A stretch of 64,000 bases of DNA from Synechococcales cyanobacterium bin31.maxbin.ball.101. Its GTDB lineage: Bacteria; Cyanobacteriota; Cyanobacteriia; Leptolyngbyales; Leptolyngbyaceae. The stretch covers positions 1 through 64,000 of the forward strand of contig JAAFJU010000002.1 in assembly GCA_013298165.1 (NCBI GenBank), given 5' to 3'. This document shows positions 16,776 to 25,680 of the stretch, piece by piece. Each line of letters opens with the position of its first letter. Within the stretch, counting starts at the first letter, position 1. The notes beneath the pieces were generated by a model. The model worked only from the letters and a program-made list of their open reading frames with translations. It searched no databases and was not told the origin of the DNA. The translations under genes were made by a program, and so were the position numbers.

Positions 16776-18326
16776 TCAGGCTCGGACGATCGTAATGTTT
16801 CTTCCTTGTGGGCTAATCGCGAGTTCTGTCCGAACCCGATCGGCGATCGGTTCGGCATTTGAGCGTCGATCGAAAATCACGAGCCAGCCTGAATCTAATT
16901 CTAATCGTGCTAAGTAGCCATCTAATTGTTCTAGCCCTGCTGTCTTTGGATCAGCGCTTTTATCTCGCCAAACTTTCAATTCAATTCCCAGGGTCACATC
17001 CCCATATTGCAAACATAAATCCATCCGATCGCGACCGATCGCATATTCTCGTTCCAAACTACCGCCACCATTAATGACTCGATGCAAAAATGCCATTAAA
17101 ACCAGATGAGGCGCGATTTCATGGTAGGCGGCACTATTGAGCAACGGCTCTCCATGTTGTCGCCAAAAACTCAGGAAAGCGGTTAGGAGCGCGTCTGTAT
17201 TTAAAGTTCCTTCAGGGGTTAGCCAAGTTGGCATAATCTGCGGAAGAGAGGCGGAAGGCGTGACGGTGAGAACTCGGGGTAGGACTTCGCGATAAATTGG
17301 GTTGGCGATCGTAATTCCCCCTAAAGGGTCCATCCGACACAGTCCTAAATCCAAAACAAATCGAATATCGTCGTTCGGAACATTGCCTAATTCCTGTCCG
17401 GCTAGCATGGGTTCAATAATGGCTTTGACCCGATCTTCTCGCAGTCGTTCCGCTAGGCTATCGAGGTGCGTGTCTTGACGACGAATGAGAATTTCTTTGG
17501 CTTGATTGATATGGTCGGGTGTGATTGCAATGGTGGGGTCTTCCACGAGTTCTTCTACGATTTCTTTGGCGATTGCATTGACGAGCCAGGGCTGACCTTG
17601 GGTTAGGTCAAAAGCTAGATTGACGGCATGATCGGTAAAAACTTGTCCGGTGTCGCTGGTGTGTTGTTGATAGAGTTCTCTGACTTCTTCTAAATTGAAA
17701 TTTCGGAGTGTAATCGATTTTGCTTTGATATTAAAAGGGCTAGCAGTATTGAGTCTTTCGCTGCCACCAGATGCCACTTTGTAATCCCGCACATCCCGTA
17801 ATCCGATGAGACCGATCGATTGGGGGAATGCATTGGGACGGGTGGGAAACCCATTACGAAGCTGCCTCAGGACTGAAATGAGGGTTTCATCTTGCAAGGC
17901 ATCAATTTCATCGATTAGCAGGACTAATGGCTTCGGTAAGCTAAGTGCCCAATTTGATAATCCGACTTGAATCCGTGCTCCTGCATTCGCATCACTCCAA
18001 GCGGGAGGATAAAACGCCTCAGGCAGTTGAAATTCAGCCGCTCGTCGCCAAGTATCGAGCATGGCACGTTCGGCTTGCCCTGGATCGTGCCGGAAAGCCG
18101 CCCCGACTTCGGCAGAAACCATCAGGGCGATATACTCCCCACTTTGGGTCAGCTTTTGCGCCAAGGTCAGCATTGCAGTGGTTTTGCCTGTTTGTCTTGG
18201 GGCGTGGAAGACAAAATAATTTTGCTGGGCGATCAGGCGCGTCAAGCTGGGGAGCCGATCGCCCGTGGGGAGCATGTAGTGAATGTCGGATTTACAAGGT
18301 CCGGTGGTATTAAACCAGCGTTGCAT
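16776..18326 (-). CDS. AAA-like ATPase with C-terminal PD-(D/E)XK nuclease-like domain (copy B)
   Basis: 516 residues, the same architecture as the downstream copy: Walker A APRQTGKT, Walker B LVLLIDEID and nuclease-like Asp436/Glu449/Lys451. The first 60 residues, residues 165-300 and the last 130 are nearly identical between copies. Residues about 60-130 and 305-380 differ clearly, including the segment after Walker A and the ATPase/nuclease linker. The nucleotide sequence is almost identical at 17480-17800 versus 15835-16155. This mosaic implies duplication with later gene conversion or selection on specific parts. Confidence 0.85.
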   Translation of the reverse strand: MQRWFNTTGPCKSDIHYMLPTGDRLPSLTRLIAQQNYFVFHAPRQTGKTTAMLTLAQKLTQSGEYIALMVSAEVGAAFRHDPGQAERAMLDTWRRAAEFQLPEAFYPPAWSDANAGARIQVGLSNWALSLPKPLVLLIDEIDALQDETLISVLRQLRNGFPTRPNAFPQSIGLIGLRDVRDYKVASGGSERLNTASPFNIKAKSITLRNFNLEEVRELYQQHTSDTGQVFTDHAVNLAFDLTQGQPWLVNAIAKEIVEELVEDPTIAITPDHINQAKEILIRRQDTHLDSLAERLREDRVKAIIEPMLAGQELGNVPNDDIRFVLDLGLCRMDPLGGITIANPIYREVLPRVLTVTPSASLPQIMPTWLTPEGTLNTDALLTAFLSFWRQHGEPLLNSAAYHEIAPHLVLMAFLHRVINGGGSLEREYAIGRDRMDLCLQYGDVTLGIELKVWRDKSADPKTAGLEQLDGYLARLELDSGWLVIFDRRSNAEPIADRVRTELAISPQGRNITIVRA

Positions 18327-18426
18327 GGGAAAGGCACGGGGATGGAGATGTCCCTAATTTATCATGCGATTTATCATGCGGGCTGGGAGATTGAAAATCC
18401 CCAGCCTTTGAATCGTTAGGCAATCG

Positions 18427-19149
18427 TTAGGTTTTTGGCATGGGGACATCGCAGGCGGCGCTGACTCGACGCATGATGCTGATTTCTTGGGGTTTGATTT
18501 CTTCATCTAAGTTTTCCATTTCCCGAAGAAACCCTAGAGCTTGGGTCATTTGCGCCATGCGAGCTTTGTGTTCACGTTGCAATCGGGCCATGCGATGGCC
18601 TTCTCCCTCAAATGGGGTTCCCGCAACATCGACGCGGCCATAGTTCATATCCATCTTGAAGGGTTGAGGTGAGGGCGCGATCGAATCACTGCTTGCCACA
18701 GGTGTCGTTTCGCTCATGCTGCCGCCCGATCGCATGGACATTTCAGTAATGCCTGCACCGGGTGCTAACGTTCGGATGGAGTTAATGCCTTTACGGAGGA
18801 TGTTCGATCGTTGGATGTGAAGGAACAGTAGATTGTTTTGGTACACGCCGATGAGCTTGTCGCTAATCTCTTGGTTTTGCAGTTCACTGATTAATGGATC
18901 AACTTCTTGAAGAATTCCTTGCACAGGTGCTGTGATTGCTAGAACCCGTTGATTCAGCTCTGCGGGTGTTTTTGGGGCTTTCTGAGCGGTGGGAATTTTA
19001 AGCTCGGCTGACTTTTTCCAGACGGCATTGATCTTGTTGACGTTTTCGACCAGTTTATTGCACTGAGCTTTTTTCTGAAACGAGCAAGATTGGAGTAACA
19101 GCGTCAGAGACAGGGCGCTGATGGTTAGAACGTTCGATCGTCTTGGCAT
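18427..19149 (-). CDS. Cyanobacterial lipoprotein of unknown function (copy B)
   Basis: About 240 residues from ATG 19149 (MPRRSNVLT...); a start five codons upstream is possible. The signal peptide ends with lipobox LLQSC. The mature part begins SFQKKAQCNKLVENVNKINAVWKK and has SDKLIGVYQNNLLFLHIQRSNIL, matching the pattern of the lipoprotein at 14386-14931. Copy B has an added Ser/Pro-rich middle and a C-terminal helix ending in a Cys (SAACDVPMPK). It is the first gene of the minus-strand block that continues into the two ATPase genes, with 100 bases before the next start. Confidence 0.7.
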   Translation of the reverse strand: MPRRSNVLTISALSLTLLLQSCSFQKKAQCNKLVENVNKINAVWKKSAELKIPTAQKAPKTPAELNQRVLAITAPVQGILQEVDPLISELQNQEISDKLIGVYQNNLLFLHIQRSNILRKGINSIRTLAPGAGITEMSMRSGGSMSETTPVASSDSIAPSPQPFKMDMNYGRVDVAGTPFEGEGHRMARLQREHKARMAQMTQALGFLREMENLDEEIKPQEISIMRRVSAACDVPMPKT

Positions 19150-19358
19150 AGAGATTCCCGGCAATCAGAAGGGCGCTTAAGGGTAAATATTTGACCTATC
19201 CTTCCCAAAAAAGTTCGATTTCTACCATTTTAGTCGGTTCATCCGATCGACTGAGTGAACCCGTTGAGTGCGGTGTGATTCACGATTTCCCTTCCTGGAG
19301 GCTTCGCCAACGTCCCAGTGAAGCGGTAGAGTATACAAGTCCTCTTGCGGCATCTAGC

Positions 19359-20867
19359 ATGGTTACAGATTATTTGGAACGCATTTTGACGGCGCGGGTC
19401 TATGATGTCGCGCAAGAGTCCCCCTTGGAAGTTGCGCCAAACCTTTCTAAGCGTCTCAATAATACTTTGCTGTTGAAGCGTGAAGACATGCAATCCGTGT
19501 TTTCGTTTAAGCTGCGTGGAGCCTATAACAAAATGGCGCAGTTAACCCCTGAACAGCTTGCGAAGGGCGTCATTGCGGCCTCTGCGGGGAACCATGCGCA
19601 AGGCGTTGCACTGGGGGCACAGCGACTGGGGACGGTGGCCACGATCGTGATGCCTGTGACGACGCCACAATTGAAGATTGATGCGGTAATTGCGCGGGGT
19701 GGAACCGTTGTTCTCCATGGTGAATCCTATAATGATGCCTGTGATTACGCAAAGACATTAGAACTTGAAAAAGGGTTGACGTTTATTCATCCGTTTGATG
19801 ATCCCGATGTGATTGCGGGTCAAGGGACGATCGGGATGGAAATTCTTCGCCAATCCCGTCAACCAATCCATGCGATTTTTATTGCGATCGGTGGAGGTGG
19901 TTTGATCTCTGGCGTGGCGGCTTATATTAAACGATTGCGTCCTGAAATTAAGATCATTGGCGTTGAACCTGTGGATTCTAATGCGATGCAGCAATCCTTG
20001 AAAGCTGGACACCGTGTGAATTTGCCCCAGGTTGGATTATTTGCGGATGGGGTGGCGGTGAAGGAAGTCGGGGTGGAAACGTTTCGGCTCTGTCAGCAAT
20101 ATGTGGATGACATTATTTTGGTCGATACCGATGCGACCTGTGCGGCGATTAAGGATGTCTTTGAAGATACGCGATCGATTTTAGAGCCTGCGGGGGCGTT
20201 GGCGATCGCGGGGGCAAAAGCCTATGTTGAGCAAACTGGGATTGTGGACCAAACTCTGGTAGCGATCGCCTGTGGGGCGAATATGAATTTCGATCGGTTG
20301 CGCTTTGTGGCGGAACGGGCGGAGCTGGGAGAGCGGCGGGAGGCGATTTTTGCGGTGACGATTCCGGAGGAGCGGGGGAGTTTTCGCAAGTTCTGTGAAT
20401 GTTTAGGGAAACGCAATATTACGGAATTTAATTATCGAATTGCAGATGCGACGAAAGCCCATATTTTTGTGGGGCTTCAAATTACGAGTCGCCAAGATGC
20501 GACGATGATTCGGGAAGCGTTTGAGGCGCAGGGGTTTCGGGCGATCGATTTGACGGATGATGAGTTTGCGAAGTTGCATTTGCGGCATATGGTGGGGGGA
20601 CGATCGCCGTTGGCGGAGCACGAGTTGCTCTATCGTTTTGAGTTTCCGGAGCGTCCGGGGGCGATGATTTTGTTTTTGAATTCGATGAGTCCGAATTGGA
20701 ATATTAGTTTGTTTCATTATCGGAATCATGGGGCGGATTATGGACGGATTTTGGTGGGGATGCAGGTGCCGCCGTTGGAGATGCCCGAGTGGCAGGCGTT
20801 TTTGGAGACGTTGGGGTATCAATATTGGGAGGAGACTTTGAATCCGGCTTATGGGTTGTTTTTGTGA
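19359..20867 (+). CDS. ilvA: Threonine ammonia-lyase, biosynthetic
   Basis: 502 residues from ATG 19359. The PLP Lys is in SVFSFKLRGAYNKM (Lys51), with SAGNHAQGVALGA and the phosphate loop GGGGLISG. The C-terminal half has two ACT-like domains (FAVTIPEERGSFRKFCE and YRFEFPERPGAMILFL) that bind isoleucine and valine, as in E. coli IlvA. It makes 2-oxobutanoate, the first step to isoleucine. The frame stays open upstream to 19191, but those 56 residues precede the family's normal start (DYLERILTARVYDVA) and include a GGAGGCTTCGCCAACG repeat, so they were left out. Confidence 0.95.
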   Translation: MVTDYLERILTARVYDVAQESPLEVAPNLSKRLNNTLLLKREDMQSVFSFKLRGAYNKMAQLTPEQLAKGVIAASAGNHAQGVALGAQRLGTVATIVMPVTTPQLKIDAVIARGGTVVLHGESYNDACDYAKTLELEKGLTFIHPFDDPDVIAGQGTIGMEILRQSRQPIHAIFIAIGGGGLISGVAAYIKRLRPEIKIIGVEPVDSNAMQQSLKAGHRVNLPQVGLFADGVAVKEVGVETFRLCQQYVDDIILVDTDATCAAIKDVFEDTRSILEPAGALAIAGAKAYVEQTGIVDQTLVAIACGANMNFDRLRFVAERAELGERREAIFAVTIPEERGSFRKFCECLGKRNITEFNYRIADATKAHIFVGLQITSRQDATMIREAFEAQGFRAIDLTDDEFAKLHLRHMVGGRSPLAEHELLYRFEFPERPGAMILFLNSMSPNWNISLFHYRNHGADYGRILVGMQVPPLEMPEWQAFLETLGYQYWEETLNPAYGLFL

Positions 20868-20899
20868 TCGGGTGTTTGGGGTTGGTTGGTTTTTTGGCC

Positions 20900-20926
20900 G
20901 GGTGCGTTGCTGCGCTTAACGCACCC
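20900..20926. repeat. Palindromic repeat GGGTGCGTT...AACGCACCC
   Basis: The arms GGGTGCGTT and AACGCACCC surround GCTGCGCTT. Two related copies with the same TGCGTTAAGCG..GCAACGCA layout are at 49224-49254 and 49317-49343. It lies 33 bases after ilvA and could act as its transcription end. Confidence 0.8.
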
Positions 20927-20988
20927 TACGGTTGGGGGTTCGATCGGGAATTTGGGAAACATAAAACCAAATCTATATTCCGATTTTT

Positions 20989-21552
20989 ATGCTTAAACAG
21001 CTTACAAGACTGGTGATTCCACAGGAGACTCAGACGCCTCTGTCTGCGGCGGAGACTTGGGCGATCGCGGCTAGTGCGTTGCTCACGGTGCTTAATTCTG
21101 GGAGTCATACGACGCTGTCGTCTACGCCGAGAGTGGGACCGAGACTTTGGAAAATGGCGCTGAAGCAATGGTGGGGCATTGAAGATCGGGAAGATGCGAT
21201 CGACCAAATTCAACGCTTGATGGCTGAAGGGCATCGCGTCGGTATGGCCGAACAGTTGGGGCATGAACCCCTGTCTTGGGATTTGAGTCGGGCGATTAAT
21301 ATTGTGCGGTGGTGCTATGGGTCGGAGTATTTCTCTGAATCTGAAAGTCGCACCATGATCATGGATCTCGCTCGTCCCTTGCAACAGCGTTATCAATCTT
21401 GGGCAGAACTCGGGACGGATTATGTGGCCGGACATGATCTTTGGAAAGGGGGACCCGGTGAGGATGTGGATGATGCCCTCGCACAGTTGCTTGACCCAAA
21501 CAATGCCGATAGTCCCTGGAATACCATTCCTTGGAATACGGATTTAGGTTAG
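20989..21552 (+). CDS. DUF1266 domain-containing protein
   Basis: 187 residues, soluble. SAAETWAIAASALLTVLNSGSH at the N-terminus, WWGIEDREDAIDQIQRLMAEGHR, WDLSRAINIVRWCYGSEYFSE and LQQRYQSWAELGTDYVAGHDLW are the conserved blocks of DUF1266. In some bacteria such proteins are linked to polymorphic toxin loci; here it stands alone, and no function can be given. Start ATG 20989. Confidence 0.82.
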   Translation: MLKQLTRLVIPQETQTPLSAAETWAIAASALLTVLNSGSHTTLSSTPRVGPRLWKMALKQWWGIEDREDAIDQIQRLMAEGHRVGMAEQLGHEPLSWDLSRAINIVRWCYGSEYFSESESRTMIMDLARPLQQRYQSWAELGTDYVAGHDLWKGGPGEDVDDALAQLLDPNNADSPWNTIPWNTDLG

Positions 21553-21688
21553 ATTTGACGATCGTGGAACCGATCGCCCTCGATCGGCTCCACTGTTACA
21601 AATTGAATAGAAATACATTCCCAACAGGGATACGGTAGAGTGAAAGCAGTGCGTTATGTGCGTTATGCCTGCTAATCACGGAGTCTCT

Positions 21689-22354
21689 ATGGAAACCCAA
21701 TTCACCCCTTCAACGATCGAGTCTCAAATCGAGCATCAAAATGTCCCCGTTGCGCATCGTGGGTTGCATGACTTCCTTTATAGCTCCGATGGTGAACATG
21801 CTGCTGGGGTAAAAGCAACGATCGCAGTCCCGACGGAAGATACCATCATGACCCTTCAGGATTGGTTTGAAGTAACGGGGGATGTCAAGGTGGCAGGCGT
21901 GTATGGGGTGTTGGATTGCGATCGGCAATTGCAATATGTGAATATTTCCCGCAATGTGTCACTTTCATTACGCAGTCACCAAGCACAACTGGGATCGGAG
22001 CTTTGTGCAAGTGTGCGAGTGTTTCCTTTCCGATCGCCTAAACGAGATGAAATGATGGCGGTGCAAACGAATTGGATTGCGGAAAATGGTACCGTGCCGA
22101 TCGGGAATCAAGATAATGATAATCCCTGGGCAAATGCCACGGGAGCGGCTGCGATCGCGGCCATGACTCCCGCAGAACGCAGTGCTTATGAAGAAAAGAA
22201 ACTTAAACTGCGCAGTGCTATGGCGGATTCAACTCTAAATCGGGAAAAAGCTGCGATGACGACGGCTGAGGACGATCGGCACAACCTAGAGCAAGCCGTC
22301 CAAAGTGATGACTGGAGCAGCGTCATTAATGCTCAAACGCAGGATACTTTGTAG
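21689..22354 (+). CDS. GIY-YIG-like domain protein
   Basis: About 221 residues. ATG 21689 has GGAG eight bases upstream, so it is chosen over the in-frame start at 21656. Residues 60-140 (VAGVYGVLDCDRQLQYVNISRNVSLSLRSHQ) fit a GIY-YIG core: G-V-Y followed by Q-Y-V-x-I-S-R, where the second motif is degenerate and the catalytic Arg is plausible. A similar protein is widespread in cyanobacteria and plant plastids. The C-terminal third is helical and charged. Nuclease activity is uncertain. Confidence 0.65.
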   Translation: METQFTPSTIESQIEHQNVPVAHRGLHDFLYSSDGEHAAGVKATIAVPTEDTIMTLQDWFEVTGDVKVAGVYGVLDCDRQLQYVNISRNVSLSLRSHQAQLGSELCASVRVFPFRSPKRDEMMAVQTNWIAENGTVPIGNQDNDNPWANATGAAAIAAMTPAERSAYEEKKLKLRSAMADSTLNREKAAMTTAEDDRHNLEQAVQSDDWSSVINAQTQDTL

Positions 22355-22416
22355 TTGATAAGATTGGTGTAGAATTGGGATCTAGTTGGTGAATCATATT
22401 GGCGTGGTAAACGATC

Positions 22417-23064
22417 ATGACAACCCTACTGCAAGTTCAGCCTCTTCTAGATATCTGGCAGCCTGCTGGGTGGGATGAGTTTGTACGGCTGGCGGATGAT
22501 CCTCAGTCCGATAAGCTCAAGTGCTACTACTACGATGGCAAGATGAGGTTTGAGCCGATGTCTACGGGAGCAGATCATTCTAGAGACCATGCGTTGATTA
22601 TGTTTGCCCTGTCGTTGTTTGCAGTGACTCAAGGGATTCAGGCGAATGGCCATGACGGTTGTTCTTATCGCAAAACGAGGATGGATGAGTTCCAGCCTGA
22701 CATTTCTTACTATGTGGGTGCGGCGACGGACGCGATTCCTTGGGGAACTAGGGTAGTGAATCTGGATCAATATCCCATCCCTGATTTAGTGATTGAAATT
22801 TCGGATACGTCGCTTTCAGATGATTTGGGAACGAAGCGATTGCAGTATGAGGATTTGCGAATTCCGGAATATTGGATTGTGAATGTTCAGGCGATGCGGG
22901 TTTTGGGGTTTGAGATCACACCGGATGGGATGACACAACGAATTCACGAATCGCGGGTATTAGCTGGGTTGAAATTGGAGATTTTGGAAGAGGCTTTGGT
23001 TCGCAGTCGATCGGAAAGTCAATCAGCGACGAATGCTTGGGTAATGCAGCAGTTTCAGGCTTAG
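22417..23064 (+). CDS. Uma2-family (DUF820) nuclease-like protein
   Basis: 215 residues. FQPDISYYVGAA (first Asp) and PDLVIEISDTSLSDDLGTKRLQYEDLRIPEYWIVNVQ are the classic Uma2 core with PD-x3-E and the conserved K-x-x-x-Y and P-E-Y-W-I-V. Unlike the other members with charged coiled-coil tails, this one ends shortly after the core. Lone gene; converges with purL. Confidence 0.9.
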   Translation: MTTLLQVQPLLDIWQPAGWDEFVRLADDPQSDKLKCYYYDGKMRFEPMSTGADHSRDHALIMFALSLFAVTQGIQANGHDGCSYRKTRMDEFQPDISYYVGAATDAIPWGTRVVNLDQYPIPDLVIEISDTSLSDDLGTKRLQYEDLRIPEYWIVNVQAMRVLGFEITPDGMTQRIHESRVLAGLKLEILEEALVRSRSESQSATNAWVMQQFQA

Positions 23065-23129
23065 GTGTCGATCGAATCTTTGATTAACGATCGCCCATGA
23101 GTATTCCCATAGGCGATCGTCAACTCATA

Positions 23130-25460
23130 TCAAACCGCCATCCGTCGATCGATCGCCTCTCCCCAACTCTCTGTCATTTCAGCAACTGTCACGGTAATCA
23201 CAGATTGATTTTGCACTGCGATCGTCAAAGCATTGCCTTCAACGGTCCCAATACATTCCCAATGTCCTTTCAAACTCCCATTGAGATAGGTTTCCCAGGC
23301 TTGCTGATTCTCCGGAGCCACCGAGGCTACAATGCGCGCACCGCCCTCAGCAAATAGGGCATAGTCAAGGCAGTTCTCAGCGCTAATCAGTTCAACGGTT
23401 GCACCGAGATTTCCGCCGATGCAGGACTCTGCGATCGCTGTTGCCAGTCCGCCTTCCGCACTATCGTGGGCTGACTTAATCCAGCCTCGACGAATGCCTT
23501 CTCGGCAAGCGGATTGGACCGATCGTTCTACTTCAAAGTTCACCACAGGCGGCTGACCTGCGACTAAGTTTTGGATGGCCATTAAGTACTCAGACCCGCC
23601 AAAGCTAATGGCAGACGAATGGGTTCCGCTCGGTAAGCCTAGTAGATAGATCCGATCGCCCACGGATTTGAATCCTTGGCCTACGGTTTTGCTCACGTCT
23701 TCGACCATGCCGACCATGCCGATTACGGGAGTCGGGTAGATCGGGGTGGGATTGCCTTCGTCGTCGAGGGTTTCGTTGTAGAGGGAGACGTTGCCCCCGG
23801 TGACAGGCGTGTCGAACTCGCGGCAGGCCATTGAGATTCCGGTGCAGGCATTGGCGAGTTGCCAGTAGCCGATCGGTTTTTCAGGACTGCCGAAGTTGAG
23901 ATTGTCCGTGACGGCGATCGGTTCCGCACCCACGCAGGACAGGTTTCGTGCGGCTTCTGCCACCGCCATCTTCGCGCCTTCGAGGGGATTGAGATAGACG
24001 TAGCGGGGATTGCAGTCGGTTGTTGCTGCAACGCCACGCAAAGTCGCGGGATGGTCGAAGGTGGCTTTTTCAGTGGCGCTGGCGAGGGCGCGGACACGGA
24101 TGACAGCGGCATCGGCTCCGCCGGGGAAGATGACGGTATTGTTTTGGACTTGGTGATCGTATTGACGATAGACCCAGCGCTTGGAGGCGATCGTCGGGGT
24201 ATCCAACAGTTTCAATAAGACTTGATTCCAAGACAGGCCGTCGATTCCGGCATAGCTCGCTTTGGGTAAAGACTCGGGTTTCCAAGCCCAGGCTTTTTGA
24301 GCATATTCGGGGGGCGTTTCGAGCAGCTTGTGTTCGTAAATCGGTGTGTCGTCTGAGAGGGCCGTTGCGGGGAGTTCGGCGGCAATTTCACCTTTGAACA
24401 TGATTCGGACGATCGATTCAGCAATCACTTCTCCAGCGACAACCGCTTGGAGTTCCCATCTATGAAAAATATCAATCAGTTCCTGTTCACGACCTTTTTC
24501 AGCCACAAACAGCATTCGTTCCTGTGATTCCGACAGCAAATACTCATAGGGCACCATTCCGGTTTCACGAGCGGGGATTTTGTCGAGATCGAGTAGGATG
24601 CCAACGCCTCCTTTCGCGGCCATTTCCGCCGTGGAACAGGTCAATCCAGCGGCTCCCATGTCCTGGGCGGCGACGACGGCTCCGGTTTTGAAGGCTTCGA
24701 GACAGGCTTCGATGAGGGATTTTTCTAGGAACGGGTCGCCGACTTGGACAGCAGGCCGATCGTCGATCGACTCCGCCGACAACTCCGCACTGGCAAAACT
24801 CGCGCCTCCCATGCCATCGCGCCCGGTCGTCGAACCGACGTACAGCACTGGATTACCAATGCCCTTTGCCCCGGATTTCACAATTTCCGGCGTTTCCATC
24901 AATCCTAAGGCCATCGCATTGACCAATGGATTTCCGCTGTAGGCACGATCGAAGTATACTTCACCGCCGACAGTGGGAACCCCAACGCAATTTCCGTAGT
25001 GACTTATTCCAGAAACCACGCCAGAGAAGAGTCTTCGGGTTTTCGCATCGTCCAATGAACCAAATCTTAGGGAGTTCAAAACGGCGATCGGACGGGCACC
25101 CATGGTGAAGATATCGCGCAAAATTCCGCCCACACCCGTCGCCGCCCCTTGGAAGGGTTCCACCGCAGACGGGTGATTGTGGGATTCAATCTTAAATGCC
25201 AGACGAATTCCGTCCCCTAGGTCCACTACGCCCGCGTTTTCCCCTGGACCGACCAAAACGCGCTTCCCGGTCGTGGGGAAATTTTTCAGGAGCGATCGGG
25301 AGTTTTTGTAGCAGCAATGCTCTGACCACATCACCCCGAACATGCCCAGTTCGGCCTTGTTGGGATGGCGACCGAGCCGTCGGCAGATTTCTTCGTACTC
25401 AGCGGGTTTGATTCCTTCGGAGGCGATTTCGGCTGCGGAAAAGGGGGCAGAGGACATCAT
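23130..25460 (-). CDS. purL: Phosphoribosylformylglycinamidine synthase, PurL subunit
   Basis: 776 residues, small-type PurL. The N-terminal catalytic His/Tyr segment is [13 protein letters not shown], followed by ATP/Mg sites [36 protein letters not shown], and two ADP-binding AIR-synthase-like halves. It converts FGAR to FGAM in purine synthesis with PurS and PurQ, which are encoded elsewhere. Start ATG 25460 or 25457. Confidence 0.97.
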   Translation of the reverse strand: MMSSAPFSAAEIASEGIKPAEYEEICRRLGRHPNKAELGMFGVMWSEHCCYKNSRSLLKNFPTTGKRVLVGPGENAGVVDLGDGIRLAFKIESHNHPSAVEPFQGAATGVGGILRDIFTMGARPIAVLNSLRFGSLDDAKTRRLFSGVVSGISHYGNCVGVPTVGGEVYFDRAYSGNPLVNAMALGLMETPEIVKSGAKGIGNPVLYVGSTTGRDGMGGASFASAELSAESIDDRPAVQVGDPFLEKSLIEACLEAFKTGAVVAAQDMGAAGLTCSTAEMAAKGGVGILLDLDKIPARETGMVPYEYLLSESQERMLFVAEKGREQELIDIFHRWELQAVVAGEVIAESIVRIMFKGEIAAELPATALSDDTPIYEHKLLETPPEYAQKAWAWKPESLPKASYAGIDGLSWNQVLLKLLDTPTIASKRWVYRQYDHQVQNNTVIFPGGADAAVIRVRALASATEKATFDHPATLRGVAATTDCNPRYVYLNPLEGAKMAVAEAARNLSCVGAEPIAVTDNLNFGSPEKPIGYWQLANACTGISMACREFDTPVTGGNVSLYNETLDDEGNPTPIYPTPVIGMVGMVEDVSKTVGQGFKSVGDRIYLLGLPSGTHSSAISFGGSEYLMAIQNLVAGQPPVVNFEVERSVQSACREGIRRGWIKSAHDSAEGGLATAIAESCIGGNLGATVELISAENCLDYALFAEGGARIVASVAPENQQAWETYLNGSLKGHWECIGTVEGNALTIAVQNQSVITVTVAEMTESWGEAIDRRMAV

Positions 25461-25565
25461 AGGAAACCTGTGGGAATTTCAACAGCTAACTATTTTGCCA
25501 TTGTTTGGCCCCGAAATCATTGAAGGACGCAGAATTTAATCCACAGACTCATTTCGATATCTCAC

Positions 25566-25680
25566 AGACCCGATCCCCCTAGCCCCCTACCCTTCGGGAA
25601 GTCTTACGCCTAGAAAAAGGGGGAACCGGAACTCAGATCAAAGTCCCCCTTTTTAAGGGGGATTTAGGGGGATCGGGTCT
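25566..25680. repeat. 115-bp imperfect palindrome, MITE-like
   Basis: The ends are inverted repeats: AGACCCGATCCCCCTAG at the left and AGGGGGATCGGGTCT at the right. Inside is a second stem, AAAAAGGGGGA...TCCCCCTTTTT. The sequence type GATCCCCCTAAATCCCCCTT is commonly seen as an abundant small repeat in cyanobacteria. It ends one base before the stop codon of the ABC transporter, so it probably doubles as that gene's terminator. Confidence 0.8.

Noticed and set aside
19191-19358. 56-residue N-terminal extension of IlvA
   Set aside because: The family starts at DYLERILTARVYDVA; the extension includes a dispersed repeat.
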